Shown here: in pieces, positions 8,518 through 20,164 of the stretch
How the letters are laid out: every line of letters starts with the position of its first letter
Numbering within the stretch: the first letter of the stretch is position 1
From: an uncultured Roseibium sp.
Lineage (GTDB): Bacteria; Pseudomonadota; Alphaproteobacteria; Rhizobiales; Stappiaceae
Length of the DNA stretch: 64,000 bases
Reading direction: 5' to 3'
Assembly: GCF_963675985.1 (NCBI RefSeq)
Contig: NZ_OY780958.1
Coordinates: 1,550,001-1,614,000 of the forward strand
Notes under the pieces: generated by a model
What the model saw: only the letters and a program-made list of their open reading frames with translations
Told to the model about the DNA's origin: nothing
Databases searched by the model: none
Program-made: the position numbers and the translations under genes

Positions 8518-8633
8518 AAGGCATTCAGGAAGAGAAACGCAGCGGTTGCTCCGCTTTGCACTTGTCATTCTCAAGCGCATGCGCTTTGACTGCGATCCAA
8601 ATTGAACAATCCCTCCATCCAAGAGTGAAACTC

Positions 8634-9965
8634 ATGCGTCTGTCCCGGTTCTTTCTGCCCATTTTGAAGGAAACGCCCAAGGAGGCGGAAATCGTCTCTC
8701 ACCGTCTCATGCTGCGCGCCGGCATGATTCGTCAGCAATCCGCCGGGATCTATTCCTGGTTGCCGCTGGGGCACCGGGTGTTGCGCAAGATCGAGCGGAT
8801 CGTCGAGGAGGAGCAGGCCCGTGCCGGCGCCATTCAGCTTCTGATGCCGACCATCCAGTCCGCCGACCTTTGGCGGGAGAGCGGGCGCTACGACGCTTAT
8901 GGCAAGGAGATGCTGCGCATCACCGACCGGCACGAACGCGACATGCTCTACGGGCCGACGAACGAGGAGATGATCACCGACATCTTCCGGGCCTATGTCC
9001 GCTCCTACAAGGACCTGCCGCTGAACCTTTATCACATCCAGTGGAAGTTCCGTGATGAGGTCCGTCCGCGGTTCGGCATTATGCGTGGCCGTGAGTTCCT
9101 GATGAAGGATGCTTATTCCTTCGATCTGGATCAGGAGCGGGCGGTCGGGTCCTATAACCGGATGTTCGTCGCCTACCTGCGCACCTACAAGCGCATGGGC
9201 CTGACGGCAATCCCGATGCGGGCGGAGACCGGGCCGATCGGTGGCGACCTGAGCCACGAATTCATCGTTTTGGCCGACACCGGCGAGAGCGAGGTCTACT
9301 GCCACGCCGATTACCTGGAAAAAGCCATTCCCGGCGACGATGTGGACTTCGACAGCGACCTGAGCCCGATCGTTGCGGACTGGACGTCTCACTACGCCGC
9401 GACGGAAGACGTCGTCGACAAGGCCGAATTCGAAGGCTCGGTGCCGGAAGACAAGCGGATCGTTGCCCGCGGCATCGAGGTCGGTCAGACCTTTTACTTC
9501 GGTACCAAGTACTCCGATCCGTTGGGCGCCAAAGTTGCGACGGCGGACGGGACCGAAGTCGCGGTCCACATGGGGTCTTACGGCATCGGCGTGTCGCGTC
9601 TGCTCGGCGCGATCATCGAGGCGAGCCATGATGATGACGGCATTATCTGGCCGGCATCCGTAGCTCCGTTCCATGTGGGCCTGGTCAATCTGAAGGCCGG
9701 AGACGAACTGACGGATTCAGCCTGTGAGGACCTTTACGGCAAGCTGGAACGGGCCGGCATCGAAGTGCTTTACGACGACACCGACGCCCGCGCCGGCTCG
9801 AAATTCGCCACAATGGACCTGATCGGTCTGCCGTATCAGGTGGTCGGCGGTCCGCGCGGCCTTAAAGATGGCGTGTTTGAGGTGAAGAACAGGGCCACTG
9901 GCGAAAAGGAAATGCTGTCCCCAGAAGCAACGCTGAACAAGCTCGTTGCGGCATTGACGGCGTAA
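8634..9965 (+). CDS. proS: Prolyl-tRNA synthetase, short alphaproteobacterial type
   Basis: Charges tRNA-Pro with proline in the cytoplasm. 443 residues, against about 570 in E. coli. The region between motif 2 (WKFRDEVRPRFGIMRGREF) and motif 3 (GSYGIGVSRLLGAI) lacks the large INS editing insertion, as expected for the alphaproteobacterial form. The N-terminal MRLSRFFLPILKETPKEAE and the C-terminal anticodon-binding domain are intact. ATG 8634 is chosen; a longer in-frame opening at 8556 adds residues not typical of the family. It is followed by lolCD in the same direction. Confidence 0.97.
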   Translation: MRLSRFFLPILKETPKEAEIVSHRLMLRAGMIRQQSAGIYSWLPLGHRVLRKIERIVEEEQARAGAIQLLMPTIQSADLWRESGRYDAYGKEMLRITDRHERDMLYGPTNEEMITDIFRAYVRSYKDLPLNLYHIQWKFRDEVRPRFGIMRGREFLMKDAYSFDLDQERAVGSYNRMFVAYLRTYKRMGLTAIPMRAETGPIGGDLSHEFIVLADTGESEVYCHADYLEKAIPGDDVDFDSDLSPIVADWTSHYAATEDVVDKAEFEGSVPEDKRIVARGIEVGQTFYFGTKYSDPLGAKVATADGTEVAVHMGSYGIGVSRLLGAIIEASHDDDGIIWPASVAPFHVGLVNLKAGDELTDSACEDLYGKLERAGIEVLYDDTDARAGSKFATMDLIGLPYQVVGGPRGLKDGVFEVKNRATGEKEMLSPEATLNKLVAALTA

Positions 9966-9992
9966 GTCTGCTCGCCGATCCTCCGAAGGGGT

Positions 9993-10010
9993 GATTCCGT
10001 GAACGGAATC
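9993..10010 (+). other. Perfect hairpin between proS and lolC
   Basis: GATTCCG - TGAA - CGGAATC forms a perfect 7-bp stem with a 4-base loop, placed 28 bases before lolC. No T tract follows, so it is more likely an mRNA processing or stabilising element than a terminator. Confidence 0.4.
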
Positions 10011-10038
10011 TGAGGGCCTGACGGCAAGTGGACGTTTG

Positions 10039-11343
10039 ATGACAGCACAAGGAACAGCAGAGACCGCCGACAATGTGGAAGCGGTCTCCGGCACAAAGCC
10101 CTTTTCGGCTTTCGAATGGATGATCGCCGGACGCTATCTGCGTTCCAGGCGACGAGAGACGTTCATTTCCGTGATCGCCGGGTTCTCCTTCGCAGGCATC
10201 ATGCTGGGCGTCGCGACTCTGATCATCGTGATGGCGGTCATGAACGGGTTCCGGAGCGAGTTGCTCGGCAAGATCCTGGGCATCAACGGCCACATGCTGC
10301 TCCAGCCGATCGATCAACCCCTGACCGATTACGATGAGGTGGCGAAAAGGATCGAGAACGTTCCCGATGTGATCAGCGCCATTCCGTTCGTGGAAGGCCA
10401 GGCGCTGATATCCGGTCCGGCCGGCAACCTTGGTGGACTGGTCCGCGGTCTCCGTGAGAGCGATATGCGCAAGGTCCCCTTGGTCACAAGCAATATCCTG
10501 CACGGGACACTCGACGGTTTCGATTCCGGCAAGGGGGTCGCCATAGGCTCGCGCATGGCCCAGCAGCTTGGCGTGACCATAGGCGACAATGTCACGATCA
10601 TATCGCCGAGAGGCAATGTCACGCCGATGGGGGTGACACCGCGGGTCAAGGCCTATCCGGTGACGGCGATCTTCGAAATCGGTATGAGCGAATACGACTC
10701 CACTTTCGTGTTCATGCCCATCACCGAGGCGCAGGGCTTCTTCCGGATGGACGGAAAGGTGACCGGTGTCGAGATCTATGTTCTCGATCCTGACAGGGTC
10801 GGGGAGATGAAGGCCGCGATCGAGGATGCTGCCAATCGCCCGGCCTATACCTCCGACTGGCGCCAGCGGAATGTCACCTTCTTCTCCGCCCTGGAGGTGG
10901 AACGGAACGTGATGTTCATCATCCTGACGCTGATCGTCCTGGTCGCCGCGCTCAATATCATTTCCGGGCTGATCATGCTGGTAAAGGACAAGGGCAGGGA
11001 CATCGCGATCCTGCGCACCATGGGGGCAACCCGCGGGTCCGTCATGCGAATCTTCCTGATCACCGGCGCCAGTATCGGATGTGTCGGAACCATCGCCGGT
11101 TTTCTGCTCGGCCTTGTCGTCTGCCTCAATATCGAGAGCATCCGCCAGTTCATTTCCTGGGTGACCCGCACGCAGATCTTCGATCCGACGCTTTATTTCC
11201 TCTCCCGGCTCCCGGCCGATATCGACAGCGGCGAAACGGTCATGGTGCTGGTCATGGCGCTGGTTTTGTCCCTGCTGGCAACGCTTTATCCTGCCTGGCG
11301 TGCAGCGCGTCTCGATCCGGTGGAAGCGCTGAGGTACGAATGA
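10039..11343 (+). CDS. lolC: Lipoprotein-releasing ABC transporter permease LolC/LolE family
   Basis: Inner-membrane permease of the system that extracts outer-membrane lipoproteins and hands them to LolA. 434 residues with one N-terminal helix, a large periplasmic MacB-like domain (about 60-270) and three C-terminal helices, the FtsX/LolC layout. Seen: the cytoplasmic start WMIAGRYLRSRRRETFISVIAGFSF with conserved basic residues, and the C-terminal YPAWRAARLDPVEALRYE, the usual ending. ATG 10039 is preferred to the TTG three bases upstream. The stop overlaps the lolD start. Alphaproteobacteria usually have a single LolC/E-type permease that forms a homodimer. Confidence 0.95.
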   Translation: MTAQGTAETADNVEAVSGTKPFSAFEWMIAGRYLRSRRRETFISVIAGFSFAGIMLGVATLIIVMAVMNGFRSELLGKILGINGHMLLQPIDQPLTDYDEVAKRIENVPDVISAIPFVEGQALISGPAGNLGGLVRGLRESDMRKVPLVTSNILHGTLDGFDSGKGVAIGSRMAQQLGVTIGDNVTIISPRGNVTPMGVTPRVKAYPVTAIFEIGMSEYDSTFVFMPITEAQGFFRMDGKVTGVEIYVLDPDRVGEMKAAIEDAANRPAYTSDWRQRNVTFFSALEVERNVMFIILTLIVLVAALNIISGLIMLVKDKGRDIAILRTMGATRGSVMRIFLITGASIGCVGTIAGFLLGLVVCLNIESIRQFISWVTRTQIFDPTLYFLSRLPADIDSGETVMVLVMALVLSLLATLYPAWRAARLDPVEALRYE

Positions 11344-12059
11344 TGGATATGCGTACGGAGACGGAACGACAGGCTCAGAGCCGGCCGGCAGCTCTGGAAC
11401 TGAAACAGATCGAACGGTGCTTCCAGGAAGGTGACAACGAGCTGCGGATCCTGAGCAATGCGAACCTGAGGCTTGGCGTCGGGGAAATGGTCGCGCTCGT
11501 CGCTCCGTCCGGCACGGGCAAGTCGACGCTTCTGCATATAGCGGGTCTGCTGGAACATCCCGACAGCGGTGACGTTTTTATCGGCGGACGGAACTGTTCG
11601 GAGCTCGACGACGATCAACGCACGGCGATCCGACGAAACGATGTCGGCTTTGTTTATCAGTTCCATCATCTGCTTCCCGAGTTCACTGCTCTTGAAAACA
11701 TCATGATGCCGCAGATGATCCGGGGCTTGAGGAAAGACGTAGCCGCGAAACGCGCCCAGGAGCTTCTGGAATACATGCGCATGGGGGCGAGGGCGACGCA
11801 TCGGCCGTCAGAACTGTCCGGCGGTGAGCAACAGCGTGTCGCGGTGGCTCGCGCAGTGGCGAATGCGCCTCGGATCCTGCTCCTGGACGAGCCGACAGGC
11901 AATCTCGATCCGCACACGGCACATTATGTCTTCGATGCGTTGCAGGCGCTGGTTCGCGCCTCGGGGGTCGCGACCCTGTTTGCGACCCACAACATGGAGA
12001 TCGCAGGCCGGATGGACCGGGCGATCACCCTGGAAGAGGGCAGGATCGTTCCCCTTTGA
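11340..12059 (+). CDS. lolD: Lipoprotein-releasing ABC transporter ATPase LolD
   Basis: ATPase that powers the LolC-type permease. 239 residues. Seen: Walker A APSGTGKSTLLHIAG, Q-loop YQFHHLLPEFTALENIMMP, signature LSGGEQQRVAVARA, Walker B ILLLDEPTGNLDP and switch His in ATHN. HHLLPEF after the Q-loop is typical of LolD rather than MacB. The start ATG at 11340 overlaps the lolC TGA, so the two are translationally coupled. The next gene downstream lies beyond two LexA boxes, so lolD is probably the last gene of the proS/lolCD unit. Confidence 0.96.
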   Translation: MMDMRTETERQAQSRPAALELKQIERCFQEGDNELRILSNANLRLGVGEMVALVAPSGTGKSTLLHIAGLLEHPDSGDVFIGGRNCSELDDDQRTAIRRNDVGFVYQFHHLLPEFTALENIMMPQMIRGLRKDVAAKRAQELLEYMRMGARATHRPSELSGGEQQRVAVARAVANAPRILLLDEPTGNLDPHTAHYVFDALQALVRASGVATLFATHNMEIAGRMDRAITLEEGRIVPL

Positions 12060-12078
12060 CCGGAAAAAGCGGCAAAGA

Positions 12079-12093
12079 GAACCAAGCCGGAAC
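12079..12093 (+). promoter_or_regulatory. LexA box (GAAC-N7-GAAC), distal
   Basis: GAAC at 12079-12082 and GAAC at 12090-12093 with exactly seven bases between. This is the direct-repeat LexA operator of alphaproteobacteria (GTTC-N7-GTTC on the other strand). It is the first of two such boxes in this gap. Confidence 0.65.
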
Positions 12094-12146
12094 ATCGATT
12101 TCGCAAAGCTTCGTGATCAAGGTCAAGTGACGAGAACAAAAAGTGC

Positions 12147-12175
12147 TTGCAAAGAGAACATAAATGGAACATAGT
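12147..12175 (+). promoter_or_regulatory. SOS promoter with proximal LexA box
   Basis: TTGCAA (-35, 12147-12152) and CATAGT (-10, 12170-12175) are separated by exactly 17 bases. The LexA box GAAC-N7-GAAC (12156-12170) sits inside that spacer, so LexA would cover the core promoter. The predicted start is near 12182, about 32 bases before the small ORF. The same box-in-spacer layout is seen at lexA in this window. Confidence 0.8.
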
Positions 12176-12213
12176 CTCTCCATCGAGTTTAGTTTCCCGT
12201 GTTGGAGGACGAC

Positions 12214-12312
12214 ATGATGTACATGGCCCGCGATTTTGCCGCACTCGGTTCTCTTGTTTGCTTTTGCGCGACGCTCGCAGTTTGGGGCGATGTTCTGATG
12301 GCGCTGCACTAA
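12214..12312 (+). CDS. 32-residue SOS-regulated small membrane protein (SidA-like candidate)
   Basis: ATG 12214 follows GGAGGA (12204-12209) by four bases; a second in-frame ATG at 12217 has better spacing. The product is one short polar segment (MMYMARD), a transmembrane stretch of about 20 residues (FAALGSLVCFCATLAVWG) and DVLMALH at the end. It is preceded by an SOS promoter and two LexA boxes. Caulobacter SidA is a known 29-residue, SOS-induced inner-membrane inhibitor of division acting on FtsW; size, topology and regulation match. Homology is not shown, so the function is inference. No other gene competes for the 450-base lolD-dnaE gap. Confidence 0.7.
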   Translation: MMYMARDFAALGSLVCFCATLAVWGDVLMALH

Positions 12313-12514
12313 GCAGATCCTCCTGTTTTTCATGCGATCCGGCGTCTTTGGTTTTCTGGCGCCTCATCGCATCGGCGGGCGTTGCGGCATTAACTGCAGG
12401 AAAAATGCCGGCGGCAGCAGTGAAGACTGGTGATTATCCGCGTTACCGCCTCGACAGCCGACCCTTGAACCGTTTCACTTAACCGCGATTCCAGATCGAG
12501 CGGTGGTGTGCGTG

Positions 12515-15997
<3,483 letters not shown>

Positions 15998-16119
15998 AGC
16001 AGTACCGGTACGTGCGTTCGGTTTTTATTTGGTTCTGTAAACAGTCCGCGGCCAGAGTCTTGCAGCAGCAGGATGTAAGAAGCTGAGGTTAGCCTCCGAA
16101 TTCCAATAACCAGCAATGC

Positions 16120-16512
16120 CTAAGTTTCAACAGAAGCGATCGCTTTTTCAGTTAAGTCGACAATCTCGGGCAAAGTTCGCGTAAAGACCCCTGCTTCCCC
16201 ATGGTCGTAGAGCTCGCTGAACTCCAAATAGGCTTCCGAAAAATCAGGATGATCGGCAGTCGGCCCATCGCTCGCTACCAGTTCGGTCGCGGCGGCACTC
16301 AGCATCTCTTCAGTTACGGGGGCGTGCGGCAATACAGTTTGCAAGCCGCCTTTCATTCCGGGATTGCGAATACGCAGTCCAGTTAATGCAATCGAATAGA
16401 TTGGCCCGACCACTTTGTTGTCGATAATTGCCAGGATCAGGATTTGCACGTCTCCGTCCTGTGGCCGTCCTTGCGTCCTCCAAATCTGTCCTTCCCTGAA
16501 CCGATCTGCCAT
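16120..16512 (-). CDS. Hypothetical protein, no family recognised
   Basis: 130 residues, soluble and acidic (FSELYDHGEAG near the end), with no signal peptide or membrane helix. The first half (FREGQIWRTQGRP, then a hydrophobic VQILILAIIDNKVVGPIYSIAL) looks like a small beta-rich domain. AGGA lies 5 bases before the ATG. It is transcribed leftward, opposite to dnaE, and its codon use resembles its neighbours, so it is probably real. The VOC gene upstream is on the same strand but separated by 93 bases. The function is unknown. Confidence 0.65.
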   Translation of the reverse strand: MADRFREGQIWRTQGRPQDGDVQILILAIIDNKVVGPIYSIALTGLRIRNPGMKGGLQTVLPHAPVTEEMLSAAATELVASDGPTADHPDFSEAYLEFSELYDHGEAGVFTRTLPEIVDLTEKAIASVET

Positions 16513-16605
16513 ATGTTCCTACTGCCCGGTGTTCTTCAATGCTGCATCCTTCGACACAGGCTGGACAGCCTTCCTTAGGGTAATGAAATTGAGATATAAG
16601 GCGGT

Positions 16606-17007
16606 TTATTGACCTGCCGGCCAGATGACTTCCACCCGGATTCCGCCGGGTTCGGCGAATATCATGTGCATGCGTGGTCCACCGCCCAGGGGTTCTGGTT
16701 CGAATTCCATGACAATTCCGGGCCAGCTGCGCACCTTGTCTGCCATCGCCACCAGGTCTTCTTTCGTGGCGACCTCCAAGGCGACGTGATGAAGGCCGAT
16801 GTTGGTCTTGCGATCGAAGCTGGTCATGGGTTGCGATCGATCGGCTTGCCATAGGGTAAATCGGCTATGTCCGTCGGTTACGGTCGTGCGCGGATAGCTG
16901 TCGTCCCGGCCGAGCAGTGTCCATCCGAGCAGATCGGTGAAGAAAGCCGTCGTCTGATCCAGATCCCGGACGGTCAGGCCGAGATGGTTTATGCCCTTTG
17001 TGGTCAA
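16606..17007 (-). CDS. VOC (glyoxalase/bleomycin resistance) family protein
   Basis: 133-residue single VOC module pair: GINHLGLTVRDLDQTTAFFTDLLGW at the start with the first metal His, IGLHHVALEVATKEDLVAMAD in the middle with the second, and a closing MHMIFAEPGGIRVEVIWP with a Glu ligand. This is the metal-binding pattern of small dioxygenase/lyase-type VOC proteins; the substrate cannot be told. The start is TTG at 17007 with AAGGAG six bases upstream; no ATG or GTG fits as well. Leftward gene between dnaE and rpsB. Confidence 0.85.
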   Translation of the reverse strand: MTTKGINHLGLTVRDLDQTTAFFTDLLGWTLLGRDDSYPRTTVTDGHSRFTLWQADRSQPMTSFDRKTNIGLHHVALEVATKEDLVAMADKVRSWPGIVMEFEPEPLGGGPRMHMIFAEPGGIRVEVIWPAGQ

Positions 17008-17191
17008 GTGAAGCTCCTTTGCAGGAAGAGGCGATGAGGTCCCGCTGCCTTGTTAAACTGGGGGTATGCAGGAGGCAATCATGTCCGGCCGAGCCGGGTG
17101 GGATCGGAATATTGGCACAGGCTTTCGAAGTGCGGCTGTTGGGAGCCGCTTTCTGTCGGCGAACAAAGCGCGAAAAACTGCGCCGTAGGCC

Positions 17192-17220
17192 TTGAATTCG
17201 CAAAGCGGTCCAACTATAAG
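17192..17220 (+). promoter_or_regulatory. rpsB promoter
   Basis: TTGAAT (17192-17197), a 17-base spacer, and TATAAG (17215-17220) make a strong sigma-70 type promoter. The start would be near 17227, leaving a leader of about 134 bases before rpsB. The rest of the 353-base gap from 17008 holds no recognised gene; the leader is a candidate for S2 autoregulation. Confidence 0.7.
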
Positions 17221-17360
17221 GCGCCCATTCCACACGCAAGGGGCGGAAACCGAGCTTATCGGCCTTCCATCCGGTGACCGTCTGGAGCTTCTCTTCGGAA
17301 GCACCATCGGTCCAAATCCTCTTGCGGAGGTCAAACCGGAAAATCAGGAGTTTAAGGGCC

Positions 17361-18203
17361 ATGGCTCTGCCCGATATCAACATGCGTCAGCTCTTGGAAG
17401 CTGGCGTTCACTTCGGCCACCAGAAGCACCGCTGGAACCCGCGCATGGGCCAGTACATCTTCGGTGTCCGCAATGACGTTCACATCATCGATCTTGCCCA
17501 GACCGTTCCGCTGCTGCATCAGGCCCTGAAGGCCGTCAGCGATACGGTCGCCGGCGGTGGCCGCGTTCTTATCGTTGGCACCAAGCGCCAGGCGCAGGAA
17601 TCGGTTGCGACCGCTGCGCGCAACTCCGCGCAGTATTTCGTCAATGCCCGCTGGCTGGGCGGCATGCTGACCAACTGGAAGACCATCTCCCAGTCGATCC
17701 AGCGTCTGCGCAAGCTGGAAGAAACGCTCAATTCCGACGCGGCCAACGCGCTGACGAAGAAAGAGCGCCTGTTCATGGACCGCGAGCGCGAGAAGCTCGA
17801 GCGCAACCTTGGCGGCATCAAGGACATGGGCGGTATCCCTGACCTGATTTTCGTGATCGATACCAACCGTGAGTCGATTGCCATCCAGGAAGCCCGCCGT
17901 CTGGGCATCCCGGTCGCCGCTATCCTCGATTCGAACTCCAATCCGGAAGGCATCACCTATCCGGTGCCGGGTAACGATGACGCCGGTCGCGCCATCACCC
18001 TCTATTGCGACCTGATCGCGCGCTCTGCCATCGACGGCATTTCCCGCGCCCAGGGTGCTTCCGGCATGGATATCGGTGCAGCGGAAGAGGCTCCGGTTGA
18101 AGAAGCTTTGGCAGAAACCGCAGCTGAAGAAGCTGCTGCTGCTGCTGTAGAAGAAGCTCCGGCCGAAGAAGCTCCGGCTGAAGAAGCCGCCGCTCAGGCT
18201 TAA
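17361..18203 (+). CDS. rpsB: 30S ribosomal protein S2
   Basis: Ribosomal protein of the small-subunit body. 280 residues. Seen: the N-terminal LPDINMRQLLEAGVHFGHQKHRWNP, GGRVLIVGTKRQAQ, RWLGGMLTNWKTI and the domain IPVAAILDSNSNPEGITYPVPGND. It is longer than E. coli S2 because of an Ala/Glu-rich C-terminal tail of about 40 residues with repeated EEAPAEEA units, common in alphaproteobacteria. ATG 17361 is the family start; AGGAG lies ten bases upstream. tsf follows, the classic rpsB-tsf pair. Confidence 0.98.
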   Translation: MALPDINMRQLLEAGVHFGHQKHRWNPRMGQYIFGVRNDVHIIDLAQTVPLLHQALKAVSDTVAGGGRVLIVGTKRQAQESVATAARNSAQYFVNARWLGGMLTNWKTISQSIQRLRKLEETLNSDAANALTKKERLFMDREREKLERNLGGIKDMGGIPDLIFVIDTNRESIAIQEARRLGIPVAAILDSNSNPEGITYPVPGNDDAGRAITLYCDLIARSAIDGISRAQGASGMDIGAAEEAPVEEALAETAAEEAAAAAVEEAPAEEAPAEEAAAQA

Positions 18204-18205
18204 TT

Positions 18206-18277
18206 GTTTTGCCGCTGCAGTGCTGGCGGCAGAAAACTGTTGAATTCGCAGAGGGGGCTGCAATTCGTTGCAGTCCC
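18206..18277 (+). other. Stem-loops between rpsB and tsf
   Basis: Two hairpins lie in the 143-base gap: TGCCGC/GCGGCA near 18209-18232, and a 10-bp stem 18254-18263 / 18268-18277 closed by a TTCG loop. No T run follows either, so they are more likely attenuating or stabilising elements than terminators. The sequence TTGAATTCGCAGAG at 18240 repeats the -35 region of the rpsB promoter. Confidence 0.45.
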
Positions 18278-18346
18278 TTCATAAAGGCGCGGGTGATTTA
18301 CCGTTACACCGGGCCGTATCAATAACCCCCATCCACGAGGCAATCG

Positions 18347-19264
18347 ATGAGCATTACCGCTGCGATGGTAAAAGAGCTCCGCGAGAAATCCGGCGCTGGC
18401 ATGATGGACTGCAAGACCGCCCTGACCGAGTCGGGCGGCGATATGGAAGCTGCCGTTGACTGGCTGCGCACCAAGGGTCTGGCAAAGGCGGCCAAGAAGG
18501 CCGGCCGCGTTGCCGCTGAAGGCCTGGTCGGCGTTGCCGCTGAAGGCACCAAGGCTGCCGTGATCGAACTGAACTCCGAAACGGACTTTGTTGCCCGTAA
18601 CGAAGGGTTCCAGGACCTGGTCAAGAACGTGGCTGAGGTCGCCGTGGCGACCGACGGCACGCTGGACGCGGTCAACGCCGCCACGATCGGCGGCAAGTCC
18701 GTTGCCGATGCGATCACCGATGCGATTGCGACCATCGGCGAAAACATGACCCTTCGCCGGACGGACATGCTTTCGGTCTCCGAAGGCGTCGTTTCGACGT
18801 ACGTCCATGGAGCTGTGACCGACGGTCTCGGCAAGATCGGTGTTCTGGTCGCTCTGGAATCTTCAGGCGACAAGGACAAGCTGAACGGTCTCGGCCGTCA
18901 GATTGCGATGCATGTTGCCGCCACCAGCCCGCTGGCGCTGAACACCGACGAGCTCGACCCGGCTGTCGTTGAGCGTGAAAAGAGCGTGTTCTCCGAACAG
19001 GCGCGCGACTCCGGCAAGCCGGAAAACATCATCGAGAAGATGGTGGAAGGACGTATGCGCAAGTTCTACGAGGAAGTCACGCTGGTTAAGCAGGCCTTCG
19101 TGATCGATCCGGACAAGACGGTCGAACAGGCTGTCGAGGCGATGGCAAAGGACCTTGGCACGCCCGTCAAGCTGACCGGTTTCGTCCGCTTCGCCCTTGG
19201 CGAGGGGATCGAGAAGGAAGAGCAAGACTTCGCCGCAGAGGTGGCAGCAGCCACCGGGCAGTAA
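18347..19264 (+). CDS. tsf: Translation elongation factor Ts
   Basis: Guanine-nucleotide exchange factor for EF-Tu. 305 residues, usual length. Seen: MSITAAMVKELREKSGAGMM, DCKTALTESGGDMEAAVDWLR and the TDFVARNEGF core motif (Thr-Asp-Phe-Val essential for contact with EF-Tu). The C-terminal domain includes IVEKMVEGRM-like residues (NIIEKMVEGRMRKFYEE). A strong terminator follows. Confidence 0.98.
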   Translation: MSITAAMVKELREKSGAGMMDCKTALTESGGDMEAAVDWLRTKGLAKAAKKAGRVAAEGLVGVAAEGTKAAVIELNSETDFVARNEGFQDLVKNVAEVAVATDGTLDAVNAATIGGKSVADAITDAIATIGENMTLRRTDMLSVSEGVVSTYVHGAVTDGLGKIGVLVALESSGDKDKLNGLGRQIAMHVAATSPLALNTDELDPAVVEREKSVFSEQARDSGKPENIIEKMVEGRMRKFYEEVTLVKQAFVIDPDKTVEQAVEAMAKDLGTPVKLTGFVRFALGEGIEKEEQDFAAEVAAATGQ

Positions 19265-19273
19265 GTTTGAAAG

Positions 19274-19301
19274 GCGCCGGCATTGACCGGCGCTTTTTTT
19301 T
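19274..19301 (+). terminator. Intrinsic terminator of rpsB-tsf
   Basis: GCGCCGG - CATTGA - CCGGCGC followed by eight T: a 7-bp all-GC stem with a 6-base loop, ten bases after the tsf stop. It separates rpsB-tsf from pyrH. Confidence 0.92.
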
Positions 19302-19332
19302 GAGAGGCTACAACAAGAAATAGGGTTCCACC

Positions 19333-20052
19333 ATGACCAATCCGCTCCGCTGGAAACGCGTGCTTCTGAAGCTGTCTGGGGAGGCGCTAATGGGGAACCA
19401 GGCTTTCGGGATCGATCCGGCCATCGTGCAGCGGATCGCGAAGGAAATCGCCGATGCGGTGGCTCTAGGCGCTCAGGTCGGGGTCGTTGTCGGCGGCGGC
19501 AACATCTTCCGGGGCGTGGCCGTGGCCGCCAAGGGCGGTAACCGGGTCACCGGCGACCACATGGGCATGCTGGCGACCATCATGAACAGCCTGACGATCG
19601 CCGATGCCCTGCGCCGCCTGAAAGTCCAGGCACGCGTGCTTTCCGCTGTTCCGGTTCCTTCCATTTGCGAGACGTTCACCCAACGTGTTGCCGAGCGCTA
19701 CATGGAAGACGGTGACGTCATCGTTTTCGCCGGCGGCACAGGCAACCCGTTCTTCACGACCGATTCAGGCGCGGCTTTGCGCGCGGCCGAAATGAAATGC
19801 GATGCCTTTCTAAAAGGCACGCAGGTCGACGGCGTCTATTCCGAAGACCCCAAGGTCAATCCGAAGGCCGTGCGCTACGAAACTCTCGGTTATGAGGAAG
19901 TCATCCAGCGCGATCTGAAGGTCATGGACACCACGGCCATCGCCCTTGCCCGTGACAATTCCATTCCCGTTATCGTCTTTTCGATCCACACTCCTGGTGC
20001 ATTGGTCAGCGTTTTGCAGGAAACCGGCACTTACACGGTGGTTGGCGGCTGA
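19333..20052 (+). CDS. pyrH: UMP kinase
   Basis: Phosphorylates UMP to UDP in pyrimidine nucleotide synthesis; a hexameric amino-acid-kinase-fold enzyme. 239 residues. Seen: RVLLKLSGEALMG, GVVVGGGNIFRG for phosphate binding, GDHMGMLATIMNSL, FAGGTGNPFFTTDSGAALRA and DGVYSEDPK. It begins 31 bases after the tsf terminator. frr follows after 112 bases, the usual pyrH-frr order. Confidence 0.98.
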   Translation: MTNPLRWKRVLLKLSGEALMGNQAFGIDPAIVQRIAKEIADAVALGAQVGVVVGGGNIFRGVAVAAKGGNRVTGDHMGMLATIMNSLTIADALRRLKVQARVLSAVPVPSICETFTQRVAERYMEDGDVIVFAGGTGNPFFTTDSGAALRAAEMKCDAFLKGTQVDGVYSEDPKVNPKAVRYETLGYEEVIQRDLKVMDTTAIALARDNSIPVIVFSIHTPGALVSVLQETGTYTVVGG

Positions 20053-20164
20053 TAGTTTTCCCTTTTAGCCGTAGCCTGCCCCTTGTGTTTCGGCGCGAGT
20101 GTGCCATCTTGGCGCCGGCTGAGAGTCTATTAAAACGAACAAATTAGAATGAAGTGAGGACAAC

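Noticed and set aside
8183..8605. 140-codon open frame in the DUF1467-proS gap
   Set aside because: Starts at TTG without a ribosome site, has no domain, and overlaps the predicted minus-strand RNA, its promoter and the proS leader terminator.
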